Shown: in pieces, positions 7,272 to 12,910 of the stretch | Numbering within the stretch: position 1 is the first letter of the stretch | Layout: every line of letters begins with the position of its first letter | Assembly (NCBI GenBank): GCA_049841315.1 | Contig: JASGDB010000138.1 | Location: forward strand, 1 to 23,135 | Reading direction: 5' to 3' | Origin: JASGDB01 sp049841315 | Lineage (GTDB): Bacteria; Bacteroidota; Bacteroidia; Flavobacteriales; Weeksellaceae | DNA: 23,135 nucleotides | Translations under genes and position numbers: made by a program | Notes under the pieces: model-generated | Told to the model about the DNA's origin: nothing | The model's input: only the letters and a program-made list of their open reading frames with translations | The model's database searches: none

Positions 7272-7712
7272 TTATTGATTTGCATATTCCCTAAAATCAC
7301 GGTTCAATTCATAAGTCAGGAAGTAATAAAAAAACATTGCTTTAACCTGTCTTGTCAATTCAATTCTATGGGTGTTTTTTTCATCCGAAAACAAACGGCT
7401 GATATAAGACTTGTCCAGTGCCAATTGCTTAATCAAATCGTTTCTTTTGATGCCAAATTCAGCCATTTTATTTTCCACCCAATCCACATCAATATTTGAA
7501 ACATCCAAACTGAATGCAACCGGTTGTATTTTGGCATCAGGGAAAACTTCTTTTGCCCTTTCGTGCAGTTCCTTTTGATTCAGAATGTAGCCGTTCACCA
7601 ATCTTTTTTGGTAAACTTTCACAATGTCATTTTCAACTTCAAAGTCAATTCCTGCTTTTTTGTAGTTCTGTATTGATACTTGTTGGTCTTTTGTTATATT
7701 TATTGTTGTCAT
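7272..7712 (-). CDS. Helix-turn-helix protein, phage type (146 aa)
   Basis: The N-terminal half (about 1-75) is of unknown type. The C-terminal part, W-V-E-N-K-M-A-E-F-G-I-K-R-N-D-L (about 78-93) followed by the segment ending S-Y-I-S-R-L-F-S (about 101-108), has the pattern of an XRE-like helix-turn-helix with a recognition helix starting at D-K-S-Y. The tail is aromatic and helical (M-F-F-Y-Y-F-L). Its start overlaps the stop of the upstream zinc-ribbon gene by four bases (ATGA), so translation is probably coupled. A DNA-binding or regulatory role is inferred from the fold only. Confidence 0.72.
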   Translation of the reverse strand: MTTINITKDQQVSIQNYKKAGIDFEVENDIVKVYQKRLVNGYILNQKELHERAKEVFPDAKIQPVAFSLDVSNIDVDWVENKMAEFGIKRNDLIKQLALDKSYISRLFSDEKNTHRIELTRQVKAMFFYYFLTYELNRDFREYANQ

Positions 7713-8041
7713 AATTTTCGAGTTTTTTTACAATTTGGATAATTTGAACATCCTAAAAATTTTTCACTTGTTTTTTTATTAATTCTAACTTGCATAATGC
7801 TTCCGCATTCACATTTTTTAGGATTTGTATTTTGCAAATTATAAATATTTCCGTTACTATTCAATAACTTCAAACAAGCCGGACAAGTAACCTCATCAAT
7901 ATAATTTGAAGTATCGCAATTCATTGTTTGTGGTTTATAATGTCCACAAGGCGAATTATTAAAATGCACCCACATTTTGCCATTATAGAAGTTTGGTTTT
8001 TTTACATCCCACCAATATTCCGCTGAATCAGGTAAACTCAT
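7709..8041 (-). CDS. Small protein with topoisomerase-type zinc ribbon
   Basis: Probable nucleic-acid-binding protein. Numbered from a longer reading that starts at 8065, C61-P-A-C64 pairs with the earlier cysteines C40 and C50, and a C-terminal module C85-E-C87 with C106 and C112 in G-C-S-N-Y-P-N-C matches the small zinc finger found at the C-terminus of type IA topoisomerases. I prefer the start at 8041 (M-S-L-P-D-S, 110 residues), because the longer start would lie in the T run of a terminator hairpin. It overlaps the next gene by four bases. Such stand-alone zinc ribbons occur in phages and mobile elements; the role is unknown. Confidence 0.75.
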   Translation of the reverse strand: MSLPDSAEYWWDVKKPNFYNGKMWVHFNNSPCGHYKPQTMNCDTSNYIDEVTCPACLKLLNSNGNIYNLQNTNPKKCECGSIMQVRINKKTSEKFLGCSNYPNCKKTRKL

Positions 8042-8051
8042 ATTTTTAATT

Positions 8052-8091
8052 TTAAGAAAAAACAAAGGGGCGGGGTTTGCACCCCTTTGTT
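8052..8091 (-). terminator. Terminator or attenuator inside the leftward phage operon
   Basis: On the minus strand a 10-bp stem, AACAAAGGGG/CCCCTTTGTT (8061-8070 with 8082-8091), is followed by a run of T. It overlaps the stop codon of the 113-residue gene and ends about 10 bp before the preferred start of the zinc-ribbon gene. The three genes beyond it have no other visible promoter, so partial termination is likely. Confidence 0.75.
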
Positions 8092-8431
8092 AAATTTTTA
8101 TTTCTTTTAAGTTTGTCAGGTCAAAGATTGCAATTTGTTTTTGTTGTTTTGCAAATTCAATTGCTTCTTTAAGTTCTGAATTTTTGAAGATTCTTATTGA
8201 ATCAAAGTAGAATTTTTCGTTTTCTACATTTAACCAACCCCCGATTATTTTATTATGTTCAAGTGAGTGGTTAATAACTTGCTCCAAACTTTCTTTGTCG
8301 TGTGAATCCTGTGTTTCAAGATATGCAACGCAAATTCCGAATTTTATAGGTTTGAAAGTTTCTAAATTCAAAGTGAATCCGTCGGGATTGTTTTGTGAGT
8401 ATTCCCAAACTCTGTCAATTAATTGTTTCAT
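8090..8431 (-). CDS. Phage-associated protein of unknown function (113 aa)
   Basis: The function is unknown. The features F-T-L-N-L-E-T-F, V-A-Y-L-E-T-Q, I-I-G-G-W-L-N-V-E-N and the C-terminal I-A-I-F-D-L-T-N-L-K-E-I are, from memory, those of a small hypothetical family common in Bacteroidetes prophages and mobile elements. It is soluble with alternating strands and helices. It is the first gene after the promoter at 8489-8519 and ends at a strong terminator or attenuator. Confidence 0.78.
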   Translation of the reverse strand: MKQLIDRVWEYSQNNPDGFTLNLETFKPIKFGICVAYLETQDSHDKESLEQVINHSLEHNKIIGGWLNVENEKFYFDSIRIFKNSELKEAIEFAKQQKQIAIFDLTNLKEIKI

Positions 8432-8488
8432 TTTAGTAACTTGTTTTGTTTTCGATTAATTTAATGAACCCCTTTGCTTTTGTTACTA

Positions 8489-8519
8489 CAAAGATAATAC
8501 AAAAGTTTTAATTACGCAA
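8489..8519 (-). promoter_or_regulatory. Bacteroidota-type promoter driving the leftward four-gene unit
   Basis: On the minus strand TTG (8517-8519) and TATCTTTG (8489-8496) are separated by 20 nt, the same spacing as at the tRNA promoter. It points at the gene starting at 8431. With the terminator at 8551-8578 just upstream, it makes the small-gene unit independent of the lysis cassette. Confidence 0.8.
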
Positions 8520-8550
8520 ACTTTTTATAAAAATATTTTATTTTTTTGCA

Positions 8551-8578
8551 TTAAAAAACTCCCTATTAATGGGAGTTT
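8551..8578 (-). terminator. Terminator of the phage lysis cassette
   Basis: The 8-bp stem AAACTCCC (8556-8563) and GGGAGTTT (8571-8578) has a 7-nt loop and a T run on the minus strand. It starts 5 bp beyond the stop codon of the spanin-like gene. Confidence 0.8.
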
Positions 8579-8583
8579 ATTTA

Positions 8584-9207
8584 TTATTTTCTCAAAACTA
8601 TGATGTTAAATGATATTCGCAGAAACTCAATACAGACTGCACCAATAAGAAGCCACCAATACCATTGCAAACCTTTCTTTTCCGTTTCCTTTCCTTTTAT
8701 GGAATTTTTCAGGGTTTGGATGTTTTCAATGGTTGAATTTCTTTTTGCAATGGAATCATATTTTAAAGCCAATTGTGAATTTGATTTGTGAAGTGAATCA
8801 ATTTCGGACTTCAATTCTTTGTTTTCCTGCCGGAACTGGCTTTCTGAATTTATATTCAATTCTGAATTATTATTGACTGGAATAGTCATTTTGTTTCCGT
8901 GCTTGTCTTCAATCAGAACATTTCTTGTTTCAGTTGTTTCATCGCATTTTCCGTTATTTTTCAATGAAATTGATTGCTTTGAAAGTCCTTCATTCAGTGA
9001 AACTTTTTCATCAGTTGAACTTTTAAAATCCGTTGATGAGGTGTTGTTTTCTTGAACTTCACTTTTTACAGAAGCATTTTCATTGGTCTTCTGCAGGTTT
9101 TCAATTTCTGAATTTTGGATTTGCTTTTGAATCACTGACTTTCTTCCGGTGCAATTCGTGGTGAAAAGCATCAAGGAAATAATAAATATTGAAATTATTT
9201 TTTTCAT
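8584..9207 (-). CDS. Lipoprotein with C-terminal membrane anchor, candidate u-spanin
   Basis: A protein of 207 residues. An N-terminal signal (1-18) ends in F-T-T-N-C, so C19 is the likely lipid attachment site, though N at -1 is not the ideal lipobox. A long hydrophilic stretch rich in S, N, E and K (20-175) includes a coiled-coil-like part (about 124-172). The C-terminus has one hydrophobic membrane segment, W-Y-W-W-L-L-I-G-A-V to N-I-I-V-L (about 182-205), and ends R-K. A lipoprotein tail in the outer membrane plus an inner-membrane anchor is the known layout of unimolecular spanins (phage T1 gp11 type), which fuse the two membranes in the last lysis step. It lies 5 bp after the endolysin gene and ends the operon, which fits. 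The role is inferred from topology and position. Confidence 0.72.
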   Translation of the reverse strand: MKKIISIFIISLMLFTTNCTGRKSVIQKQIQNSEIENLQKTNENASVKSEVQENNTSSTDFKSSTDEKVSLNEGLSKQSISLKNNGKCDETTETRNVLIEDKHGNKMTIPVNNNSELNINSESQFRQENKELKSEIDSLHKSNSQLALKYDSIAKRNSTIENIQTLKNSIKGKETEKKGLQWYWWLLIGAVCIEFLRISFNIIVLRK

Positions 9208-9212
9208 AGAAT

Positions 9213-9758
9213 TTAAGGTATTAAGTCTTCATACTTTTTCACGATTTTGGCAATCTTTGTTGCTAATTCCACTTTATTTGCATTGAACTTTGCCATATCA
9301 TCCTTGTTGGTGATGAAACAAACTTCAAGCAATGCAACCGTTCCTTGTTCACGCATCAGTCCCAACCGTCCGCGACGGCTTTGGGCTTCTGAAATTACAC
9401 CCCTGTTTTTTATTCCAAGTGTTGCACTGGTAACTTCTGCAAGTTCTTTTGCAAATGCTTTGTCAAGTCTGTCTGCATCATCACCTACAATTACAGTTGT
9501 TCCGGTTGCGGTTTCAGGACCTGCATCAAAATGAAATTCCAATACAACTGAACCAGCACCGGTTTTTATTCTTTTCAGATAATCAGAAAGGCGTTCATCA
9601 TCACGGTCTGTGATGACTTTTAAACCAAGTCCAACGCAGATTGGAACTACTAATTTTTTGAAATCTTCTGTCAATACGGCTTCAATTAGCGGGCCTTTAA
9701 CCGCTCCGGGGTCCCGTTGTCCTTTTGTATTGTGTCCGGCTGAAATAAATACTGCCAT
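9213..9758 (-). CDS. Phage endolysin, N-acetylmuramoyl-L-alanine amidase (Amidase_3)
   Basis: A zinc amidase that cuts peptidoglycan during phage lysis, with 181 residues and no signal peptide, so release would need a holin. The Amidase_3 pattern is visible: H9 in S-A-G-H-N, an early glutamate (E26 or E31), H76 in L-E-F-H-F-D-A-G and the catalytic glutamate E145 in A-L-L-E-V-C-F-I-T-N. The segment D-P-G-A-V (16-20) and the C-terminal helix fit the family. It is a single catalytic domain without a separate wall-binding domain. It sits two bases after the holin gene and just before the spanin-like gene, forming a compact lysis cassette. It is unrelated in fold to the chromosomal Amidase_2 lipoprotein at 3932-4957. 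Confidence 0.93.
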   Translation of the reverse strand: MAVFISAGHNTKGQRDPGAVKGPLIEAVLTEDFKKLVVPICVGLGLKVITDRDDERLSDYLKRIKTGAGSVVLEFHFDAGPETATGTTVIVGDDADRLDKAFAKELAEVTSATLGIKNRGVISEAQSRRGRLGLMREQGTVALLEVCFITNKDDMAKFNANKVELATKIAKIVKKYEDLIP

Positions 9759-9760
9759 AA

Positions 9761-10240
9761 TTAATTGTTTTTTTCGTCTTGTTTATTTTTTTCGTTTTGT
9801 AAATAGTCTAATGCTTTGGAAAATAAATCTTCCCTACTTCTGAAAAGTTCAATAAGTTCTTTTACAGAAGCATCGGTTCTTCTACGAAGTTTGTGTTCCG
9901 CTTTTTCTCTAACTGATTTTGCTTCGGTATAAATGAGTGCCATTGCAAAAATTACAGTGATAACAGGAACAATTGAAAGTGGAAAAGGCAAATAAAAAGT
10001 CAATGGATTCAAAGCATCAAAAAGAAGTGCAAAAGTCATCATTGAATAATAATACACCACTTTGTGAACACTTCTTCTTAATCCCTCGCTTGTTGTGTGC
10101 TCGCCGATTTCTTTGGATTTTTTGATTCCAAAATACAAATCGATAAACATCGCAACAAGAATACACGCCCAAGCTCCAAAGACAATAAAAAGTTTCAGCC
10201 AAAGGGTGTCATAATCGTGCTTTAGTAGTTCAATAATCAT
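9761..10240 (-). CDS. Phage holin family protein
   Basis: A small membrane protein of 159 residues that would form the inner-membrane lesion releasing the endolysin. Three hydrophobic segments are visible (about 16-38, 60-76 and 86-104), the first carrying I-D-L-Y-F-G-I-K-K and the next preceded by G-L-R-R-S-V-H-K-V-V-Y-Y-Y. This pattern I know from holins of Bacteroidetes phages. The C-terminal third is a charged cytoplasmic tail (K, R, E, N) with a long helix. It is placed directly before the endolysin gene, and one base separates it from the gene upstream. Confidence 0.85.
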   Translation of the reverse strand: MIIELLKHDYDTLWLKLFIVFGAWACILVAMFIDLYFGIKKSKEIGEHTTSEGLRRSVHKVVYYYSMMTFALLFDALNPLTFYLPFPLSIVPVITVIFAMALIYTEAKSVREKAEHKLRRRTDASVKELIELFRSREDLFSKALDYLQNEKNKQDEKNN

Positions 10241-10241
10241 A

Positions 10242-11174
10242 TTAAAAAAGTTTATTTACCTTTTCTTTTGCACCAGGATAATTTTTATCCAAGCTGTCTT
10301 CCAAAAGTTTTTCAATCGCTTGTTCTTTCTTTGCACCCCAAAGGTGTGTGTAACCAAGAATTTCAAGATTTTGTTTGTTGAGGTATCTGTCAAAATAGGT
10401 TACTTCCTTATTTCGGTAATGGCATAAACAAGCAAGGATATATTGTTCAAAAATGATACAGTATGAACCTTTATTTGTGATTGAATCCCAACCATCCTGA
10501 TTACTTCTGTCATTCAGGAACTTCAATGCTTCATCACAATATTCCTGAATGAATTCAATATCACATCCGCCGAATATTCCGGTGCAAAATGCTTCCCTTG
10601 TTATCTCCCAATTTTTAGGGAAACTTTTCAGCACTTTGTTTGCGTGATTGATTTCCGGAACGTAAGAACCCTCAAACCAACCTTCATCTTCCGTATTTTG
10701 AACAAAAACCTCTGATTTCAACGCCCAATCCGGCAAACCATACCAAAGAATTGCATCATTGTCAAGATGAACAAATGGCTTGTCTTGTGCTTTGTAAGCA
10801 TATATTTTTCCCAACGCCCAAAAACCGTATTGATGTTTTGGAATGTCATCAAGGATTAATCTGACAGAAGTGAAAGGAAGTTCCAGTTGTTTGATAATTT
10901 CCCAACCTTCCGAATCAGTAACCAATTCAACTTCCTTGAAGTGTTCTTTTGATTTCAAAACAGATAAAGCCAAACACAACAAATGTGCTTTTGGTGAATA
11001 CCAATTCACTGCATTTTCCATTATATTTCCACTTGGTTTTGTCCAAAGGGAATAAACTATTTTTTCAATTTTATTGTTCATTTTTCTTAAAAGTCTTATT
11101 CCAACACCACTATCTTCATTGATAGAATTTTTATCATTGGAAACAATGGTATTGATGTGTTTTTGTTCGCTCAT
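10242..11174 (-). CDS. DUF6734-like protein, probable GT-A type glycosyltransferase fold
   Basis: A protein of 310 residues. From about residue 38 it begins I-V-Y-S-L-W-T-K-P, followed by a Rossmann-like region with V-E-L-V-T-D (83-87) and a D-x-D pair, D138-N-D140, in H-L-D-N-D-A-I-L-W. This resembles the nucleotide-sugar metal site of GT-A transferases, and the whole resembles the DUF6734 group as I remember it. Acceptor and donor are unknown. The first 31 residues are polar and may be an extension; M32 is an alternative start. Its start overlaps the DUF6712-like stop by one base (TAATG). A role in modifying phage receptors or host glycans is only a guess. Confidence 0.7.
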   Translation of the reverse strand: MSEQKHINTIVSNDKNSINEDSGVGIRLLRKMNNKIEKIVYSLWTKPSGNIMENAVNWYSPKAHLLCLALSVLKSKEHFKEVELVTDSEGWEIIKQLELPFTSVRLILDDIPKHQYGFWALGKIYAYKAQDKPFVHLDNDAILWYGLPDWALKSEVFVQNTEDEGWFEGSYVPEINHANKVLKSFPKNWEITREAFCTGIFGGCDIEFIQEYCDEALKFLNDRSNQDGWDSITNKGSYCIIFEQYILACLCHYRNKEVTYFDRYLNKQNLEILGYTHLWGAKKEQAIEKLLEDSLDKNYPGAKEKVNKLF

Positions 11175-11881
11175 TAGTCTTCGTAAATGTTAGGAATCCA
11201 ATTTGTTTTTCGTATGTGTGAAACACCGTCCGGCTGATTTCCGTTTTCATCGCATCCGCATATTTCACCACAATCTTTGCAGAACAAAGGAAAATGGGAT
11301 TTGTTTTGGCAAATCCAAAGTTTCATTCTTTCAATTATCGGGTCAATACGGTCCTGAATGTAATTGTCAAGTTTAAACTGGATTTCAGATTTTTCACCAC
11401 TTGCAGATTCTTTTCCGTTACCGCCAATAGAATTTGGATTGTTCTTTTGTTGTCCTGATGAGGTGTGTTTTAACCAACTTGGAACAATAGACATTGCATC
11501 AACGCATTCCGCTGTAAGTTTCCACAAAAACCGATTCCACAATTTCACATACCATTCATTTTCCACAAACTCAATAGCATTGATAATCATTCCCACTTTC
11601 AAATCACTTTCTTTGATTGGATTCAATCCGTCAATCAACAAAGAATTATTAATTTTTCCAAGCAGTTCCGCCTTGTTTTCAGCAGTAACTTCTTTGTTTT
11701 TTTGGGAAATGAAATCTTCATAAAATTTGTCGCAAATTGCGTTTGCAATCCACCTTTCTTCTGCAATTATGATATTTGGGCGGATTGATTGTTCTGAAAT
11801 TTCCTTGTCGGTTGCAGCGTGGAAAATAACTTCATCAGGAGTTATCAAAACATTTCTTTTAAGTCGATTTATCCGATACAT
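11174..11881 (-). CDS. DUF6712-like phage structural protein
   Basis: A protein of 235 residues starting M-Y-R-I-N-R-L-K-R-N-V-L-I-T-P, with the motifs I-I-I-A-E-E-R-W-I (about 37-45), L-W-N-R-F-L-W-K-L-T-A-E-C-V (about 117-130) and I-Q-D-R-I-D-P-I-I-E-R-M (about 174-185). This is, from memory, the DUF6712 family that accompanies head or tail genes of Bacteroidetes prophages. A cysteine cluster C-K-D-C-G-E-I-C-G-C near the C-terminus could bind metal. It is the most upstream phage gene in this window; beyond its start the phage region stops abruptly, with no promoter or further structural genes. No membrane segment or signal is visible. Confidence 0.78.
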   Translation of the reverse strand: MYRINRLKRNVLITPDEVIFHAATDKEISEQSIRPNIIIAEERWIANAICDKFYEDFISQKNKEVTAENKAELLGKINNSLLIDGLNPIKESDLKVGMIINAIEFVENEWYVKLWNRFLWKLTAECVDAMSIVPSWLKHTSSGQQKNNPNSIGGNGKESASGEKSEIQFKLDNYIQDRIDPIIERMKLWICQNKSHFPLFCKDCGEICGCDENGNQPDGVSHIRKTNWIPNIYED

Positions 11882-11896
11882 TTTTTTTGTCTTTTG

Positions 11897-11956
11897 ATGA
11901 GGTAGTAAAAAATAATATAGGGTGTCTCCATGAGGTAGTAAAAATTAATGCAGGGT
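11897..11956 (+). repeat. Two-copy tandem direct repeat (27-bp unit, 33-bp period)
   Basis: Copies at 11897-11923 and 11930-11956 start ATGAGGTAGTAAAAA and end AGGGT, matching at 24 of 27 positions. They lie 15 bp upstream of the start codon of the leftward DUF6712-like gene. They may be protein-binding iterons or mark the end of an inserted element. Confidence 0.8.
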
Positions 11957-12126
11957 ATTAGAATATAAAGTATTAAAAATCAGAATTTTAATAATTAATC
12001 TGGTCTTTTTAGGATTTTTATGCCTATATATATTATTAATTATTTAAAAGAATAATAAATAGATGCAGGTTTAAATTTCAAATTTTTCTTCTGCATTCCA
12101 TTTTCAAAATTTTCTATTTTTCCGGC

Positions 12127-12231
12127 TTTTCAGAGCTCTCTGAATCATTTTACAAAAATTCACATCTGAAAATCAAACACATAGATTCCTCTCCTATTTC
12201 CTTTTCATATTTTCAGAGAGCTCTCTGAAAA
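12127..12231. repeat. Pair of related palindromes (operator-like)
   Basis: The perfect 22-bp palindrome at 12210-12231 has arm TTTTCAGAGAG. A second copy at 12127-12144 reads TTTTCAGAG then CTCTCTGAA, the same site with two central-half bases missing. Their starts are 83 bp apart, close to eight helical turns, so one dimeric protein could bind both and loop the DNA. Confidence 0.75.
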
Positions 12232-12248
12232 ATCAACTGCTTTTATTA

Positions 12249-12316
12249 GCAAGATGTGTCTTTGTGCGTACAAATTTTTTACAAAATTTCTACGTCAAAG
12301 ACTATCTTGCCTTTTT
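12249..12316 (+). other. Long imperfect hairpin followed by T run
   Basis: Paired arms, from outside in, are GCAAGAT/ATCTTGC (12249-12255 with 12304-12310), GTCTTTG/CAAAGAC (12258-12264 with 12296-12302), CGTA/TACG (12267-12270 with 12291-12294) and AAATTTT/AAAATTT (12272-12278 with 12283-12289). That makes 25 pairs with small bulges. TTTTTT follows at 12312-12317. It could be the oriT hairpin, the terminator of a small RNA, or a folded leader. Confidence 0.65.
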
Positions 12317-12426
12317 TCAAAAGGGTAAAAAACTTCGGAACTCGTTTTTTTTCTTGAAAGAAACTTTCAAAAATTTCCAATTTAATACTTAAAATTTCCC
12401 ACTTCATTCTTTTCCAAAATGTAGTT

Positions 12427-12456
12427 TTTAGACTGTTTTAATAGTCTTTAGACTGT
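12427..12456. repeat. 20-bp-period direct repeat with internal inverted repeat
   Basis: TTTAGACTGT occurs at 12427-12436 and again at 12447-12456, exactly two helical turns apart. An AGTCT in reverse orientation lies at 12443-12447. It ends 100 bp before the first mobilization gene, so it is a candidate binding site for the RHH-like relaxosome protein. Confidence 0.6.
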
Positions 12457-12556
12457 CAAAAAGCAAAAGTATTGCTGAATCAAAACTGAATTAGGAATTT
12501 CGCTCAATAAACGATAACAGAAATGCTGAATTTCAGATAATTCGAGAAAAATCTTA

Positions 12557-12910
12557 ATGGAAAACAAAACAGTAAGAATATTTATCAGGATTGAAAAAGA
12601 CCGGAAAAATTACTGGAAAAAGCTCTGTTCAAAAAGACAGGTATCACTAACCCAACTCATTCTGGATTCTGTTGAAAACAGATTACTGGATGATGAAAGA
12701 CGAAAGATACTGGCGTTCATTGAAAAACAAGAAAACATCTTTGCAAAAGTGGAAAACAACATTAATCAGTTTGCGAGAATTGCCAATGCTCAAAAGTTTG
12801 TTTCTGAAAATGAAATAAAAAAATTCAACATTCTTTTATCGGAAGTTGTAGAGCTGAAGAAAGAACAGAAAAATATTTTCATAAAAATTCTTTCAATGCT
12901 CACAAAATGA
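12557..12910 (+). CDS. Relaxosome accessory protein (MobC-like, ribbon-helix-helix)
   Basis: A protein of 117 residues expected to bind oriT DNA and help the relaxase. The N-terminus, V-R-I-F-I-R-I then a helix and V-S-L-T-Q-L-I-L-D-S-V (about 6-39), fits a ribbon-helix-helix domain. The second half has N-N-I-N-Q-F-A-R-I-A-N (67-77), which matches the N-N-L-N-Q-x-A-R-x-x-N signature of MobC-type mobilization proteins, followed by a long helix. The gene is followed by the relaxase with a four-base ATGA overlap, so the two are translationally coupled. First gene of the rightward operon. The fold is clear; the exact family name is less certain. Confidence 0.85.
   Translation: MENKTVRIFIRIEKDRKNYWKKLCSKRQVSLTQLILDSVENRLLDDERRKILAFIEKQENIFAKVENNINQFARIANAQKFVSENEIKKFNILLSEVVELKKEQKNIFIKILSMLTK

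Larger units (their letters stand above)
11882..12556. other. Gene-free junction between phage block and conjugation operon, candidate oriT or control region
   Basis: A 675-bp stretch between two divergent operons. I found no supported gene on either strand. It holds a 33-bp-period tandem repeat (11897-11956), two related GAGCTC palindromes (12127-12144 and 12210-12231), a long hairpin (12249-12310), a TTGAAAG/CTTTCAA inverted repeat (12354-12370) and a 20-bp-period repeat (12427-12456). It lies directly upstream of the relaxosome genes, which is where an origin of transfer is usually found. No TAnnTTTG promoter is visible for either side. Assignment as oriT is inference. Confidence 0.45.

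Noticed and set aside
8042..8065. Longer start for the zinc-ribbon protein (M-F-F-L-K-I-K-N)
   Set aside because: These codons are read from the terminator T run; the ATG at 8041 avoids the hairpin and is more plausible.
11897..11956. CRISPR array
   Set aside because: Only two imperfect copies with a 6-bp gap; there are no spacers of normal size and no cas genes.
5393..12556. Second copy of the tRNA-Arg 3' end (attR) within the window
   Set aside because: No matching copy was seen apart from the similar T arm of tRNA-Pro, so the far end of the element must lie outside the window.
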